64,000 bases of DNA from Streptosporangium sp. NBC_01495 (GTDB lineage Bacteria > Actinomycetota > Actinomycetes > Streptosporangiales > Streptosporangiaceae), in the NCBI RefSeq assembly GCF_036250735.1, contig NZ_CP109430.1, positions 5,580,001 through 5,644,000 on the forward strand. Reading direction: 5' to 3'. Of the stretch, positions 33,026-41,684 are shown piece by piece. The translations under genes and the position numbers were made by a program. Each line of letters begins with the position of its first letter. Position 1 is the first letter of the stretch. The notes below the pieces were generated by a model. It worked only from the letters and a program-made list of their open reading frames with translations, was not told the origin of the DNA and made no database searches.

Positions 33026-33479
33026 AACCAACCTGTCTCTCAGGGGCGGTCTGCGTGGAACCCCATGGCGGGAAAGCCCCATGAAAGACGCGCCTGCCTG
33101 GGAGCATGCGGCCGGGTGAGACCGCACGGTCACCCACCCGCGACATTTCCTGGAAATCCCGGGACGAACGCTCGCGGTGCGGTGTTCTCGACTCCACCGC
33201 ACTTCACCGCGTGCGGTCGCCAGATTACTCAGGCCACGCCCCGGCAGGTGCCGGGCCGGCACCGCCTGTTCGGTAAACCTTCGGCCATGAGACACGTCCC
33301 TCGCGCGGACACCGGAGCGGCCCCGCGGACCGTGGCGACGGCTCCGCCGGACCTCGGGTCCGCCGCGATCCGGACCGGTTCTCCTCGCGGTCGGCGCCGC
33401 GCCCGCCGGGAAGTCACGGTCCCGTCCTGCCGGACGGCTTTCCCCGAGACACCCGACACCGGCCCACCGGGCATCGGGA
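33026..33479. other. Gene-free region upstream of the methyltransferase
   Basis: No gene is supported over about 450 bases. A 13-base palindrome ATTTCCTGGAAAT lies at 33145-33157, about 120 bases upstream of the methyltransferase start, and could be a regulator site. An inverted CCGGCA/TGCCGG cluster lies near 33240-33260. Confidence 0.4.
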
Positions 33480-34652
33480 TCAGCCGGCCTTGTCCTCCAT
33501 CCTCGCCTCCTCCAGGAGCACCAGGGCCAGGCTGTCGGCGGCGTCGACTCGGCCGAGGGCACCGGCGGCACCGGCCATGACGGCGCGGGCCCGCGGGTCC
33601 CGCAGGAGGGCGTCGAGCTCGGCCAGGAGCCGGTCGGCGGTGGGGCCGTTCTCCAGGAGGGCGCTGGCCGCGCCCGCCTCGGCGAGGTAGCGGGCGTTCT
33701 GGCGCTGCTCGTCGGCGGCGGAGGGCACCAGGGGGATGAGGACGGACGGCTTGCCCACCGCGGTCAGCTCGGCGACCGTGCCCGCCCCGCTGCGGGAGAC
33801 CACGACGTCGGCGGCGGCGAGCACGTCGGCCAGCTCGGCGCCGACGTACGGCACCGGGTGATAGCGGTCGCGCAACCCCACGGGAAGCCCCGCGGCGGTA
33901 CGGGTGAGCTGGGCGATCCAGCCGGGGCCGCACTGGTGGATCACCTGCGCGCGGGAGAGCAGCTCGGGCAGGATCGCCTCGACCATGGTGTTGATCTGGC
34001 GGCTCCCCTGAGCCCCGCCGGTCACGTAGACCAACGGCAGGTCGGACGAGAGCCCGAAGTGGCGCCGCCCCGCGTCGACGTTGCCGCGCAGCAGGTGGGG
34101 GCGGACCGGGTTGCCGGTGACGACGGCCCGGTCGCGCACGCCCGCGGGCAGGTGCTCGATCGAGGAGGGGTGGGTCAGCGCGATCCGCCGGGCGAACCGC
34201 GACAGGATGCGGTTGGCCAGGCCGAGCGAGGTGATCTGCTCGTGCATGACCAGCGGCCGGCCCAGCACCCGCGAGGCGACGCCCAGCGGCACGCACACGT
34301 ACCCGCCGGTCGACAGCACCACGTCGGGGCGGTAGCGGGCGGCGATGCCGAAGGCCTGGAACACACCGACCGGGATCCGGAACATGTCCGCGAGGTTGGT
34401 CGCCAGCTCTCGCGGGTTGGGCGAGCGCCTGAGCTTCCCCGCCGTGATGGCGCGGAACGGGATGCCGTGCTCAGCCGCGACGCGGGCCTCCAGGCCGGCC
34501 GCCGTACCGACCCAGAGCACGTCCAGGTCGAGCCCCCGCGCGGCGGCGTGGTCGCGCAGGGCCGCGACGGTGGTCAGCGCGGGGTAGGTGTGACCACCGG
34601 TCCCGCCTCCGGTGACGAGCAACCGCAGGGTCCGGCGATTTCCGGCCTCCAT
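33480..34652 (-). CDS. MurG-like UDP-GlcNAc glycosyltransferase paralogue
   Basis: A 390-residue GT28 enzyme from ATG 34652 (GGATGGAGAC just upstream). It has the MurG glycine loop VTGGGTGGHTYPAL at the start, a GKLRRS segment, STGGYVCVPLGVA, HEQ in the acceptor region, GGAQGSRQIN at the nucleotide-sugar domain and SRSGAGTVAEL near the end. MurG makes lipid II; this copy is not in a division/cell-wall cluster, so it may serve another lipid-linked sugar or be a spare MurG. The frame upstream of 34652 is repetitive and unlikely coding. Confidence 0.88.
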   Translation of the reverse strand: MEAGNRRTLRLLVTGGGTGGHTYPALTTVAALRDHAAARGLDLDVLWVGTAAGLEARVAAEHGIPFRAITAGKLRRSPNPRELATNLADMFRIPVGVFQAFGIAARYRPDVVLSTGGYVCVPLGVASRVLGRPLVMHEQITSLGLANRILSRFARRIALTHPSSIEHLPAGVRDRAVVTGNPVRPHLLRGNVDAGRRHFGLSSDLPLVYVTGGAQGSRQINTMVEAILPELLSRAQVIHQCGPGWIAQLTRTAAGLPVGLRDRYHPVPYVGAELADVLAAADVVVSRSGAGTVAELTAVGKPSVLIPLVPSAADEQRQNARYLAEAGAASALLENGPTADRLLAELDALLRDPRARAVMAGAAGALGRVDAADSLALVLLEEARMEDKAG

Positions 34653-35006
34653 ATGTCTCCATCCTTCCAATATCACGCTGGTCCGTGCTCGGCCCCTGCC
34701 AGGCACCCTCTCGGGCCCGTCCTCGATCGCCGCCCGGCCCATGTTCAAGTCCATGTTCGGGTCCGCGTTCGGGCCCGCGCCCAGGTTCACACTCGGCCCG
34801 TACCCGGGGCCGCGCGTTTTGTGTTCATGTTCACACTCGGTCCGTGTTCGCGGGCCGCGCCGGAGTGCTCAGGGGCCCCGGGCACGGTACCCGAGGTCCC
34901 GGGGAAGATCCACTTTGCCCTTCGTCGCCGCGTGGTCGCACCCGGTGGTTCCCGACACGCCCACCATCCGGGAGCGTCATCCGAACGGCTTTCGGAATTC
35001 GTCGCG
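34653..35006. other. Divergent promoter region, MurG-like and LRR genes
   Basis: No gene is supported. It holds degenerate repeats of TTCGGGTCCG and TTCACACTCGG type around 34745-34860, which make long but spurious open frames. Promoters for both flanking genes should lie here; none stands out. Confidence 0.4.
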
Positions 35007-36251
35007 ATGAGTACGGTATGTGACATGGATCTGACGGATGAGCATTTCTCCGGGGCGTCGGAGCGTCTCGGTGACGCGTTGACGGTGCTCCGGCAGCAGG
35101 CCGGGGCCGGCGCGGAGGCGCTGGACTATTTTGGTGACATCACGGAGGAGTTGCACCCGATCGGATCCTGGTTACGTCGACCGGCCCAGGCCGGGGAGTG
35201 GCCGCACCACATCATGCCCCCCGTCTACGGTTTGCTGTTCGCGCAGGCGTGGTCGCTGGCGTTTCCCGGCGAGACGCCCTCGGTCTTCCCCGACGGTGCG
35301 GAGCGGACGGAGTCGGGGTGGATCGTGCACCGGGCCACGATCTGGTTCGGCGACACGTACGTCCCCGGCGGGCTCGACGTGAAGGCTCCGCTGATCGTGA
35401 TCGGCGGGCTGGCGGTGGAGGGGCTGCTCGACGACGGCGACGTCTCGGAGAGCTACCTCGCGGTCGCCGGTGACCTGCGGGCCCGCGCGATCCACAGCAC
35501 GGCGGACCATCTGGTGCTCGGTACCGTCGCCGCGGGAGTGATCTTCTGTTCGGGCAACGACGGGGTCCTCGTCGCGGGCGGGGACATCGTGGCGGACCTG
35601 TTCGTGCCCGCCGAGCACGCGTACGAGCACTACGGCCTGCTGCGGGCCGGGGTCATCGGTGCCGGTGACCGCGCCGACATCGTGGCCGAGCGGCTGGCGC
35701 CGTGGCTGCCCTCGGGCTACGTCCGGCTCGGCGGGCAGGGCGCGCCGGTGGACAGGTGGCGTGTGCTGCAGGAGGCCGCCGCCGGACGATCACCGGTGCT
35801 CGCCCAGCCCCGGCCGGTGATCCTCCCGCCCCCGGCGCTCCTGCTCTCGGCCCTGGCCTCGCCCTCCGGGGTGGAGGAGCTCGATCTGTCCGGCAGCCGC
35901 CTGCACCGCGTCCCCGAGGACATCTCGGCCCTCACCTCGCTGACCCGGCTGGATCTGGAGCACACGCCGCTGACCGGCCTGGACGGCATCGAGGGCCTCC
36001 GTACCCTGGAACACCTGTCGATCAGGAACACGCCCGTGCGGTCGCTGGCCCCGCTCCAGGCACTGAAGGATCTCCGCCATCTCGACGTCTCCTACTGCGA
36101 CGACGTCCAGGACTGGGCCGTGCTCCTCGACCTGCCCGCGCTCGACACCCTCATCGCGCACGGCTGCGCCCTTCCCTCCCACGTACGCGCCCAGCTCGTC
36201 GCCAGGCTCGGAGACCGGATGATCGGGCGGGGTCCCGGCCCGGTCGGCTGA
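35007..36251 (+). CDS. Leucine-rich-repeat protein with a beta-helix-like middle
   Basis: About 414 residues from ATG 35007; ATG 35025 is an alternative. Residues 110-220 contain regularly spaced short hydrophobic strands (LIVIGGLAVEGLL, LAVAGDLRARAI, GVIFCSGNDGVLVAGGDIVADLFV) like a bactofilin or polymer-type beta-helix. The C-terminal third has four or so leucine-rich repeats (LTRLDLEHTPLTGLDGI, LEHLSIRNTPVRSLAPL, LRHLDVSYCDDVQDW). No signal peptide. Function unknown; a scaffold or protein-binding role is plausible. Confidence 0.75.
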   Translation: MSTVCDMDLTDEHFSGASERLGDALTVLRQQAGAGAEALDYFGDITEELHPIGSWLRRPAQAGEWPHHIMPPVYGLLFAQAWSLAFPGETPSVFPDGAERTESGWIVHRATIWFGDTYVPGGLDVKAPLIVIGGLAVEGLLDDGDVSESYLAVAGDLRARAIHSTADHLVLGTVAAGVIFCSGNDGVLVAGGDIVADLFVPAEHAYEHYGLLRAGVIGAGDRADIVAERLAPWLPSGYVRLGGQGAPVDRWRVLQEAAAGRSPVLAQPRPVILPPPALLLSALASPSGVEELDLSGSRLHRVPEDISALTSLTRLDLEHTPLTGLDGIEGLRTLEHLSIRNTPVRSLAPLQALKDLRHLDVSYCDDVQDWAVLLDLPALDTLIAHGCALPSHVRAQLVARLGDRMIGRGPGPVG

Positions 36252-36317
36252 CCGGCATTCGGCCCGGAAGGGGCGTTTCCCCCCGGCCGCCCCTCCCGGA
36301 CCGCCCGCCGCGCCGGA

Positions 36318-36380
36318 CCGCGCGGGGGTCGGGCGGTGCCGCGCGGGGGTCGGGCGGTGCCGCGCGGGGGTCGGGCGGGG
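36318..36380. repeat. Three 21-bp GC-rich tandem repeats
   Basis: Units beginning CCGCGCGGGGGTCGGGCGG repeat three times downstream of the LRR gene. The surrounding 36252-36570 is otherwise gene-free. Confidence 0.8.
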
Positions 36381-36570
36381 GTCGGCGTGGGCGTCCTCGG
36401 GCGCCCGGCGGAGCTGCCGGGCGGGAGCGGCTCCCGCCGCCGAGACGGGCGGGGCGAAGGTCGAGAGCGGCGGGGTCGTGAGGATCCGCGGAGCCGTGCG
36501 CGGACGTTTCACGGCGGCCACCTCCGAGTCGCGGCGTGTGGGAGTGACGCCATCCTGCCCCGACGGAGAG

Positions 36571-36686
36571 CGTTAGGAAAGGTTCCTAACGATTAAATTT
36601 TCTTGGGCGGGCAAGGGCTTCGGGGTCTTGCATGACACGCCCGCTCCACCTAACGTCACGTCTCACGTTAGGAAACTTTCCTAATA
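36571..36686. promoter_or_regulatory. Paired palindromes upstream of the cellulase gene
   Basis: Two copies of one dyad: GTTAGGAA/TTCCTAAC at 36571-36591 and TTAGGAAA/TTTCCTAA at 36666-36686, with arm starts 95 bp apart. The second ends about 40 bases before the cellulase start. They look like operators of a sugar-responsive regulator; the regulator was not identified. Confidence 0.7.
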
Positions 36687-36726
36687 AAGCGCCATGACGT
36701 GTCCACCACCCCCCACGCAAGGAGCG

Positions 36727-38352
36727 ATGATGCGGCGCACCACCCCAGCCCTGGTGCTGACCGGGCTGCTGACGTTACTGTTCACCCTGCTCGTCCCGTC
36801 CGCCGCCCACGCGGACACCGCGACGTTCACCAAGGCGCAGGATTGGGGCAGCGGCTACAGCGGCCAGTACACGGTCAAGAACACCGGGACCGCCACGCTG
36901 AACGGCTGGACGGTCTCCTTCGACCTCCCGTCGGGCACGAGCCTCGGCACGTACTGGGACTCCCTGATGACCAGCAGCGGCAGCCGCTACACCTTCAAGA
37001 ACCGCGAGTACAACGGCACCCTGGCCCCCGGGGCGAGCACCACCTTCGGCTTCACCGCCTCCGGTTCGGGCTCGCCGGTCAACTGCACGCTCAACGGCGC
37101 CCCCTGCGGCGGCGGGCAGAACCCCGGCGACACCACGCCGCCGAGCGTGCCGTCCTCCCCGCGCAGCACCGGCACGACGTCCGCCTCCATCGGCCTGGCC
37201 TGGAACGCCTCGACCGACAACAGCGGCACGGTCAAGGACTACCGGGTCTACGAGGGTTCCGCCGTGGTCGCCACCGTGACCGGCACGACCGCCACGATCT
37301 CGGGACTGGCCGCCTCGACGACGCACACCTACACCGTCACCGCCCGCGACGCCGCGAACAACGAGTCGGCGAAGAGCGCGTCCGTCACGGCGACGACCCA
37401 GGCGGGCAGCGGCGGCGGCGGCACGCCGGTCGCAGCCAACGGGCAGCTGCGGGTCTGCGGCACCAAGCTGTGCAACAAGAACGGCAAGCAGATCCAGCTA
37501 CGCGGTATGAGCACCCACGGCCTGCAGTGGTACCGGCAGTGCGTCACGAACGGCTCGCTGACCGCGCTGGCGACCGACTGGAAGGCCGACGTCGTGCGCC
37601 TGTCCACGTACGTCCAGGAGGGCGGCTACGAGACGAACCCGCGGGCGTTCACCGACCTCGCGCACACGCTCATCGAGCAGGTCAGCGCGCAGGGCATGTA
37701 CGTCATCGTGGACTGGCACATGCTCACCCCCGGCGACCCCAACTACAACCTCGCCCGAGCCAGGACCTTCTTCACCGAGATCGCCCAGCGGCACGCCGCC
37801 AGGCCGAACATCCTCTACGAGATCGCCAACGAGCCGAGCGGCGTGAGCTGGAGCACCATCAAGGGCTACGCCGAGCAGATCATCCCGGTGATCCGGGCGC
37901 AGGACCCCGACGGGATCGTCCTGGTCGGCACCCGCGCCTGGTCCTCGCTCGGGGTGTCGGAGGGCGCCTCGGAGACCGAGGTGACGGGCAACCCGGTCAA
38001 CGCCTCGAACATCATGTACACCTTCCACTTCTACGCGGCCTCGCACGACACCGAGTACCTCGACACGCTGTCCCGCGCGGCCGACCGCATCCCCATGTTC
38101 GTCACCGAGTTCGGCACGCAGAACTACGCCGGGGAGGACGCCAACGACTTCACCATGTCCCAGCGTTATCTCGACCTCATGGCGAGCAAGAAGATCAGCT
38201 GGGTGAACTGGAACTTCTCCGACGACAACCGCTCCGGCGCGGTCTTCAAGACCGGCACGTGCGCCGCCGGCGGCCCCTGGACCGGTACCGCGCCACTGAA
38301 GGAGGCCGGCGTCTGGATCCGTGACCGGATCCGCACCGCCGACGACTTCTGA
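36727..38352 (+). CDS. Secreted cellulase: CBM2, fibronectin III, GH5 endoglucanase
   Basis: Secreted beta-1,4-glucanase of about 541 residues. AAGGAGC before ATG 36727 sets the start; a 36694 start has no ribosome site. Signal peptide ends about AAHA-D (residue 31). Next come a CBM2 cellulose-binding module (about 32-135, with two cysteines), a Thr/Pro linker, a FnIII domain (about 145-230), a glycine linker, and a GH5 catalytic domain with the acid/base Glu in YEIANEPSG and the nucleophile Glu in MFVTEFGTQ. It acts outside the cell on cellulose. Two palindromes upstream suggest induction control. Confidence 0.94.
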   Translation: MMRRTTPALVLTGLLTLLFTLLVPSAAHADTATFTKAQDWGSGYSGQYTVKNTGTATLNGWTVSFDLPSGTSLGTYWDSLMTSSGSRYTFKNREYNGTLAPGASTTFGFTASGSGSPVNCTLNGAPCGGGQNPGDTTPPSVPSSPRSTGTTSASIGLAWNASTDNSGTVKDYRVYEGSAVVATVTGTTATISGLAASTTHTYTVTARDAANNESAKSASVTATTQAGSGGGGTPVAANGQLRVCGTKLCNKNGKQIQLRGMSTHGLQWYRQCVTNGSLTALATDWKADVVRLSTYVQEGGYETNPRAFTDLAHTLIEQVSAQGMYVIVDWHMLTPGDPNYNLARARTFFTEIAQRHAARPNILYEIANEPSGVSWSTIKGYAEQIIPVIRAQDPDGIVLVGTRAWSSLGVSEGASETEVTGNPVNASNIMYTFHFYAASHDTEYLDTLSRAADRIPMFVTEFGTQNYAGEDANDFTMSQRYLDLMASKKISWVNWNFSDDNRSGAVFKTGTCAAGGPWTGTAPLKEAGVWIRDRIRTADDF

Positions 38353-38538
38353 CGGGAGAGGACCGGGAGGACCCGGGGGGAGGGAGGCCGGCGCGGGAAC
38401 CGGCCTCCCTCCCCCCGGCGGACTCGATGAGACCGGGACCGCGTACCGCGCGAACACGGTCCCATGGAGGCACAGGAGGGAGGGAGGGCGGAGACGTACG
38501 GGGACGCCGGATCGGAGGCTTCCTGCCAGGATTGGGAC

Positions 38539-38910
38539 ATGGTGAGGATCGGGCAGGTGGTGCTGGGCGTCACCGACATGAGGCGCGCCGTCGGGTTCTG
38601 GACGCGGGCGCTGGACTACGCGCCCCGCGAGGGCCAGGCCGGGGACGACTGGACCGTGATCGAGCCCGTGGAGGGGAACGGCGTCCCACTGGCGCTCGAC
38701 ATGACGCGGACACCGGTCCAGAAGCACCCCCGGATGCACCTTGACCTGTTCGCCCCCGACGCCGCCGGGCAGGCGGCCGAGGTGGAGCGGCTGGTGTCAC
38801 TGGGCGCCGAACGGGTCGCCTGGGACCTCTACCCGGACGACCCCGACTTCGTGGTCCTCGCCGATCCCGAGGGCAACCTCTTCTGCGTCATCGACCTCAG
38901 CCACGGCTGA
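38539..38910 (+). CDS. VOC-family (glyoxalase-like) protein
   Basis: A 123-residue protein with the vicinal-oxygen-chelate fold: IGQVVLGVTDMRRAVGFWTRALDY at the start, HLDLFAPD in the middle (metal-type His) and FVVLADPEGNLFCVIDL at the end. Such proteins are lyases, dioxygenases or drug-binding proteins; this one cannot be assigned. ATG at 38539 is chosen since the upstream extension is not conserved. Confidence 0.85.
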   Translation: MVRIGQVVLGVTDMRRAVGFWTRALDYAPREGQAGDDWTVIEPVEGNGVPLALDMTRTPVQKHPRMHLDLFAPDAAGQAAEVERLVSLGAERVAWDLYPDDPDFVVLADPEGNLFCVIDLSHG

Positions 38911-38937
38911 GCCCCGGAAGCGGAAAGCAGCGAGCCC

Positions 38938-39582
38938 CTACGCGGCCACGGCGGGCGAGCGGTCGGTGGCGATGCGGAGGGCGAGCACCCCGAGTACGGC
39001 GCCCATCAGATAGCGCTGCACGCGCATCCAGGTGGGCCGCCCGCCGAGGAAGGTCGCGACCGAGCCCGCGGTCAGCACGATCAGCGCGTTGACCGACAGC
39101 GCGATGACGATCTGGGTGGCGCCCAGCAGCAGGCTCTGCGTGCCGACGTCACCACGCGCCGGATCGACGAACTGCGGCAGCAGCGACACGTACAGGATGG
39201 CGATCTTGGGGTTGAGCAGGTTGGTGACCAGCCCCATGGAGAACAGCCGCCGCGGCCGGTCCGCGGGAAGGGCACCGGGCGCGAAGATCGGCTGGGTGCC
39301 GGGCCGGATCGTCTTCCAGGCCAGCCACAGCAGGTACGCGGCGCCCGCGAGCTTGATCGCGACGTAGACGGCGGGCACCATCGCGAAGATCGCGGCGATC
39401 CCGGCCACCGCCGCCAGCAGGTAGATCAGAAAGCCCGCCGCGACGCCCGCCAGCGAGATCATGCCGGCCAGGCGGCCCTGCGTCACCGACCTCGACACCA
39501 GGTAGATCATGTTGGGTCCGGGGGTGAGCACCAGGCCGAGGGCGACCGCGGCGATGCCCGCGAGAGCACTGACAGAGATCAT
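38938..39582 (-). CDS. LysE/RhtB-family amino-acid exporter
   Basis: A 214-residue membrane protein with six hydrophobic segments. The N-terminal ALGLVLTPGPNMIYLVSRSV motif and NLLNPKIAILYVSLLPQFVDP are hallmarks of LysE/RhtB exporters of amino acids or homoserine lactones. ATG 39582 is the start. A perfect 17-base palindrome lies about 40 bases upstream, suggesting control by an Lrp- or LysG-type regulator. Confidence 0.9.
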   Translation of the reverse strand: MISVSALAGIAAVALGLVLTPGPNMIYLVSRSVTQGRLAGMISLAGVAAGFLIYLLAAVAGIAAIFAMVPAVYVAIKLAGAAYLLWLAWKTIRPGTQPIFAPGALPADRPRRLFSMGLVTNLLNPKIAILYVSLLPQFVDPARGDVGTQSLLLGATQIVIALSVNALIVLTAGSVATFLGGRPTWMRVQRYLMGAVLGVLALRIATDRSPAVAA

Positions 39583-39620
39583 GGGCACATCATCGAGCAT
39601 CCTCTCCGCCGAAAGAACGG

Positions 39621-39637
39621 CCAATTTCGGAAATTGG
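39621..39637. promoter_or_regulatory. Palindrome upstream of the LysE-type gene
   Basis: CCAATTTC-G-GAAATTGG is a perfect 17-base dyad, AT-rich in GC-rich surroundings. Its position before the exporter gene fits an Lrp/AsnC-like operator. Confidence 0.65.
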
Positions 39638-39844
39638 CATGAAGCCGATACCGCCAGGGCCCGGATCACGAGACCACCGGCCCCCTCCTCCCTCTCGCCG
39701 TCCCGTTGGAGGAGGGGAGTACTCATCCAGCGGTAACCACGCGAGCCACACCGGCACCTCACCTCGTCCTCAATTGAGACCCCCGGCGGGGTGGGCCTGC
39801 CTCCCCGTCGGCTCGCCCTGCCGGGCCTCAACGCAAAGAAGGCC

Positions 39845-39860
39845 CCCGGCCTCGGCCGGG
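39845..39860. terminator. Short GC hairpin in the 39.6-40.0 kb spacer
   Basis: CCCGGCC and GGCCGGG pair around a 2-base loop. The rest of the spacer between the LysE-type gene and the hydrolase (39583-40025) holds the palindromes listed separately and no gene. Confidence 0.5.
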
Positions 39861-39974
39861 CGCCCGGTCCTGCTGGACCTCGCCGGCTCCTGATATCGCT
39901 CCCGACGGGAGAACTCCCTCGTCAGGTGGCCGCCGTCGAGATCCTCCGGCCGTCGCGAGCGGACCTTGACAGAG

Positions 39975-40014
39975 AAAGCTACTGACAATAGCTTTAAGGC
40001 TATTAGCAATAGCC
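39975..40014. promoter_or_regulatory. Two palindromes before the hydrolase-tetR operon
   Basis: AAAGCTA/TAGCTTT (39975-39995) and GGCTATT-AGC-AATAGCC (39998-40014) lie side by side just upstream of the AAGGAG ribosome site. They are probably operators for the TetR-type protein encoded second in the operon. Confidence 0.75.
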
Positions 40015-40025
40015 AAGGAGTGCGT

Positions 40026-40847
40026 GTGACGGGTACGGAGTTCCTGGAGGTGGCCGGCGGGCGGCTGGCGTACGAGGTCAGCGGGCCGCAGGACGGGCCG
40101 TTGGTGGTGTGCGCGCACGGCATGGGCGACACCCGCAGGGTGTTCCGGTTCCTGACGCCGCTGCTGGCGGAGGCGGGCTACCGGGTCGCCACGGTCGACG
40201 TGCGCGGCCACGGTGAGTCCAGCACGGGCTGGCCCGACCACAGCCCCCGGTCGGTCGGCGCCGACCTGCTGGCCCTGCTCCGCCACCTGGGCGGCCCCGC
40301 CGTCCTGATCGGCAGCTCCTCCAGCGCGGGGGCGGTGGCGTGGACCACGGCGACCGCCGCCGAGGGCGAGGTGAGCGCCGTGGTCATGCTGGCGCCCTTC
40401 GTCGGGCGGCCACAGCTCGGCCTGATGCTGCGGCTGGTGCAGAACCTCGTCATGGCCAGCCCGCTCCTGTGGGGGATGTACTACCGCTCGCTCTATCCCA
40501 CGGCCAGGCCCGCCGACTTCTCCGGCTACCTGCGCGAGTTGAAGGCCACGCTGCGCGAGCCCGGCAGGATGGCCGCCGTCTCGGGGGTGGTCGCCCCCTC
40601 CGAGGGCCACTGGACCGACTGCGCCCCCCGCATGACCTGCCCCGCGCTGATCGTCATGGGGTCGAAGGATCCCGACTTCCCCGACCCCGCCGCGGAGGCG
40701 CACCTGGCGGAGGAGCTGCTGAGGCCGTACGCCGCCACGGCCGAGGTCGGGATGATCGAGGGCGCCGGCCACTACCCGCACGCCGAGATGCCCGAGGCCA
40801 CCTTCGCCGCCCTGCGGGGTTTCCTGGCCGGAGCGGTCCGTGCCTAG
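40026..40847 (+). CDS. Alpha/beta hydrolase
   Basis: A 273-residue hydrolase. AAGGAG at 40015-40020 supports GTG 40026. It has VVCAHGMGDTRRVFR (oxyanion region), a nucleophile region GSSSSAGA (serine-rich, not the classical GxSxG), a likely catalytic Asp in VMGSKDPDFPD and His in GAGHYPHAEMPE. Substrate unknown. Its end overlaps the tetR-like gene by 8 bases, so the pair is one operon. Confidence 0.88.
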   Translation: MTGTEFLEVAGGRLAYEVSGPQDGPLVVCAHGMGDTRRVFRFLTPLLAEAGYRVATVDVRGHGESSTGWPDHSPRSVGADLLALLRHLGGPAVLIGSSSSAGAVAWTTATAAEGEVSAVVMLAPFVGRPQLGLMLRLVQNLVMASPLLWGMYYRSLYPTARPADFSGYLRELKATLREPGRMAAVSGVVAPSEGHWTDCAPRMTCPALIVMGSKDPDFPDPAAEAHLAEELLRPYAATAEVGMIEGAGHYPHAEMPEATFAALRGFLAGAVRA

Positions 40848-41406
40848 GGCCGGCCTGACCTCCGGGACGGTGGTGGACGCGGCGCTGGCCCTGGTCGACG
40901 AGGAGGGGCCCGCCGCGCTGACGCTGGCCGCGGTGGCCGCCCGCACGGGGGTGGCCGCCCCCTCGCTCTACAAGCACGTCCGGGGCCTGCCCGAGCTGCG
41001 CAAGCTCGTCGGCCTGCGGGTGATGGACGACATGGCGGCGAGGCTCGGCACGGCGGCCATGGGGCAGAGCCGCGACGAGGCGACGGCGGCCCTGATGCGC
41101 GCCTGGCGGAGTTACGTGGTCGACTTCCCGCACCGCTACGCGGTCTTCCCCGACAACCCGCTGATCGATCCCGACCTGGTCGACACGGCGACCCGCCTGC
41201 TGGAGGTGATCCTCGCCGTGCTGCGCGGCTACGGCCTGGAGGGGGCGGAGGCGATCCACGCCACCCGCTGCGTCCGCGCGGCCGTGCACGGCTTCGCCTC
41301 CCTGGAGGCGGCCGGCGGGTTCGGCCTGGGGGAGGACCTGAACACCAGCTACGAGATGCTGATCGCCATGGTCGTCTCGGGCCTGCCCCGGTCACCCGCG
41401 CCCTGA
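40840..41406 (+). CDS. TetR-family regulator, coupled to the hydrolase
   Basis: A 188-residue TetR protein starting at GTG 40840 inside the end of the hydrolase gene. Helix-turn-helix is LTLAAVAARTGVAAPSLYKHVRG; the C-domain (HRYAVFPDNPLIDPDLVDTATRLLEVIL and HGFASLEAAGGFGL) resembles the WHG-type ligand domain. Likely autoregulates the operon via the two palindromes at 39975-40014. Confidence 0.9.
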   Translation: MPRAGLTSGTVVDAALALVDEEGPAALTLAAVAARTGVAAPSLYKHVRGLPELRKLVGLRVMDDMAARLGTAAMGQSRDEATAALMRAWRSYVVDFPHRYAVFPDNPLIDPDLVDTATRLLEVILAVLRGYGLEGAEAIHATRCVRAAVHGFASLEAAGGFGLGEDLNTSYEMLIAMVVSGLPRSPAP

Positions 41407-41534
41407 GCGAGCGACGAGAGCGGCCGGCACGCCGAGCGACGCGGAACCGGTCCCGCGGACGATGGGCACGTCAGCCGCACGGACGACAAAGCGGACGATA
41501 AAGCGGACGATAAAACAGGCAATGAAACGACATG

Positions 41535-41684
41535 GCCTCGCGAAAGCGACAGGGCACTGCTTCAGCCTCGCGGGAACGACACGCTCAAGCTTCGACTTCA
41601 CGGGAACGACGGGATCCGGCTTCGGCCTCGCGGGAACGACGGACTCCAGCCTCGGCCTCGCCGAAACGACGCGCTCAGGCTTCC
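41535..41684. repeat. Five 30-bp degenerate tandem repeats
   Basis: Units beginning GCCTCGCGGGAACGAC repeat five times and slightly overlap the last codons of the winged-helix gene on the minus strand. Just upstream, 41485-41515, a shorter AAAGCGGACGAT repeat occurs. No gene is supported in 41407-41674. Confidence 0.8.
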
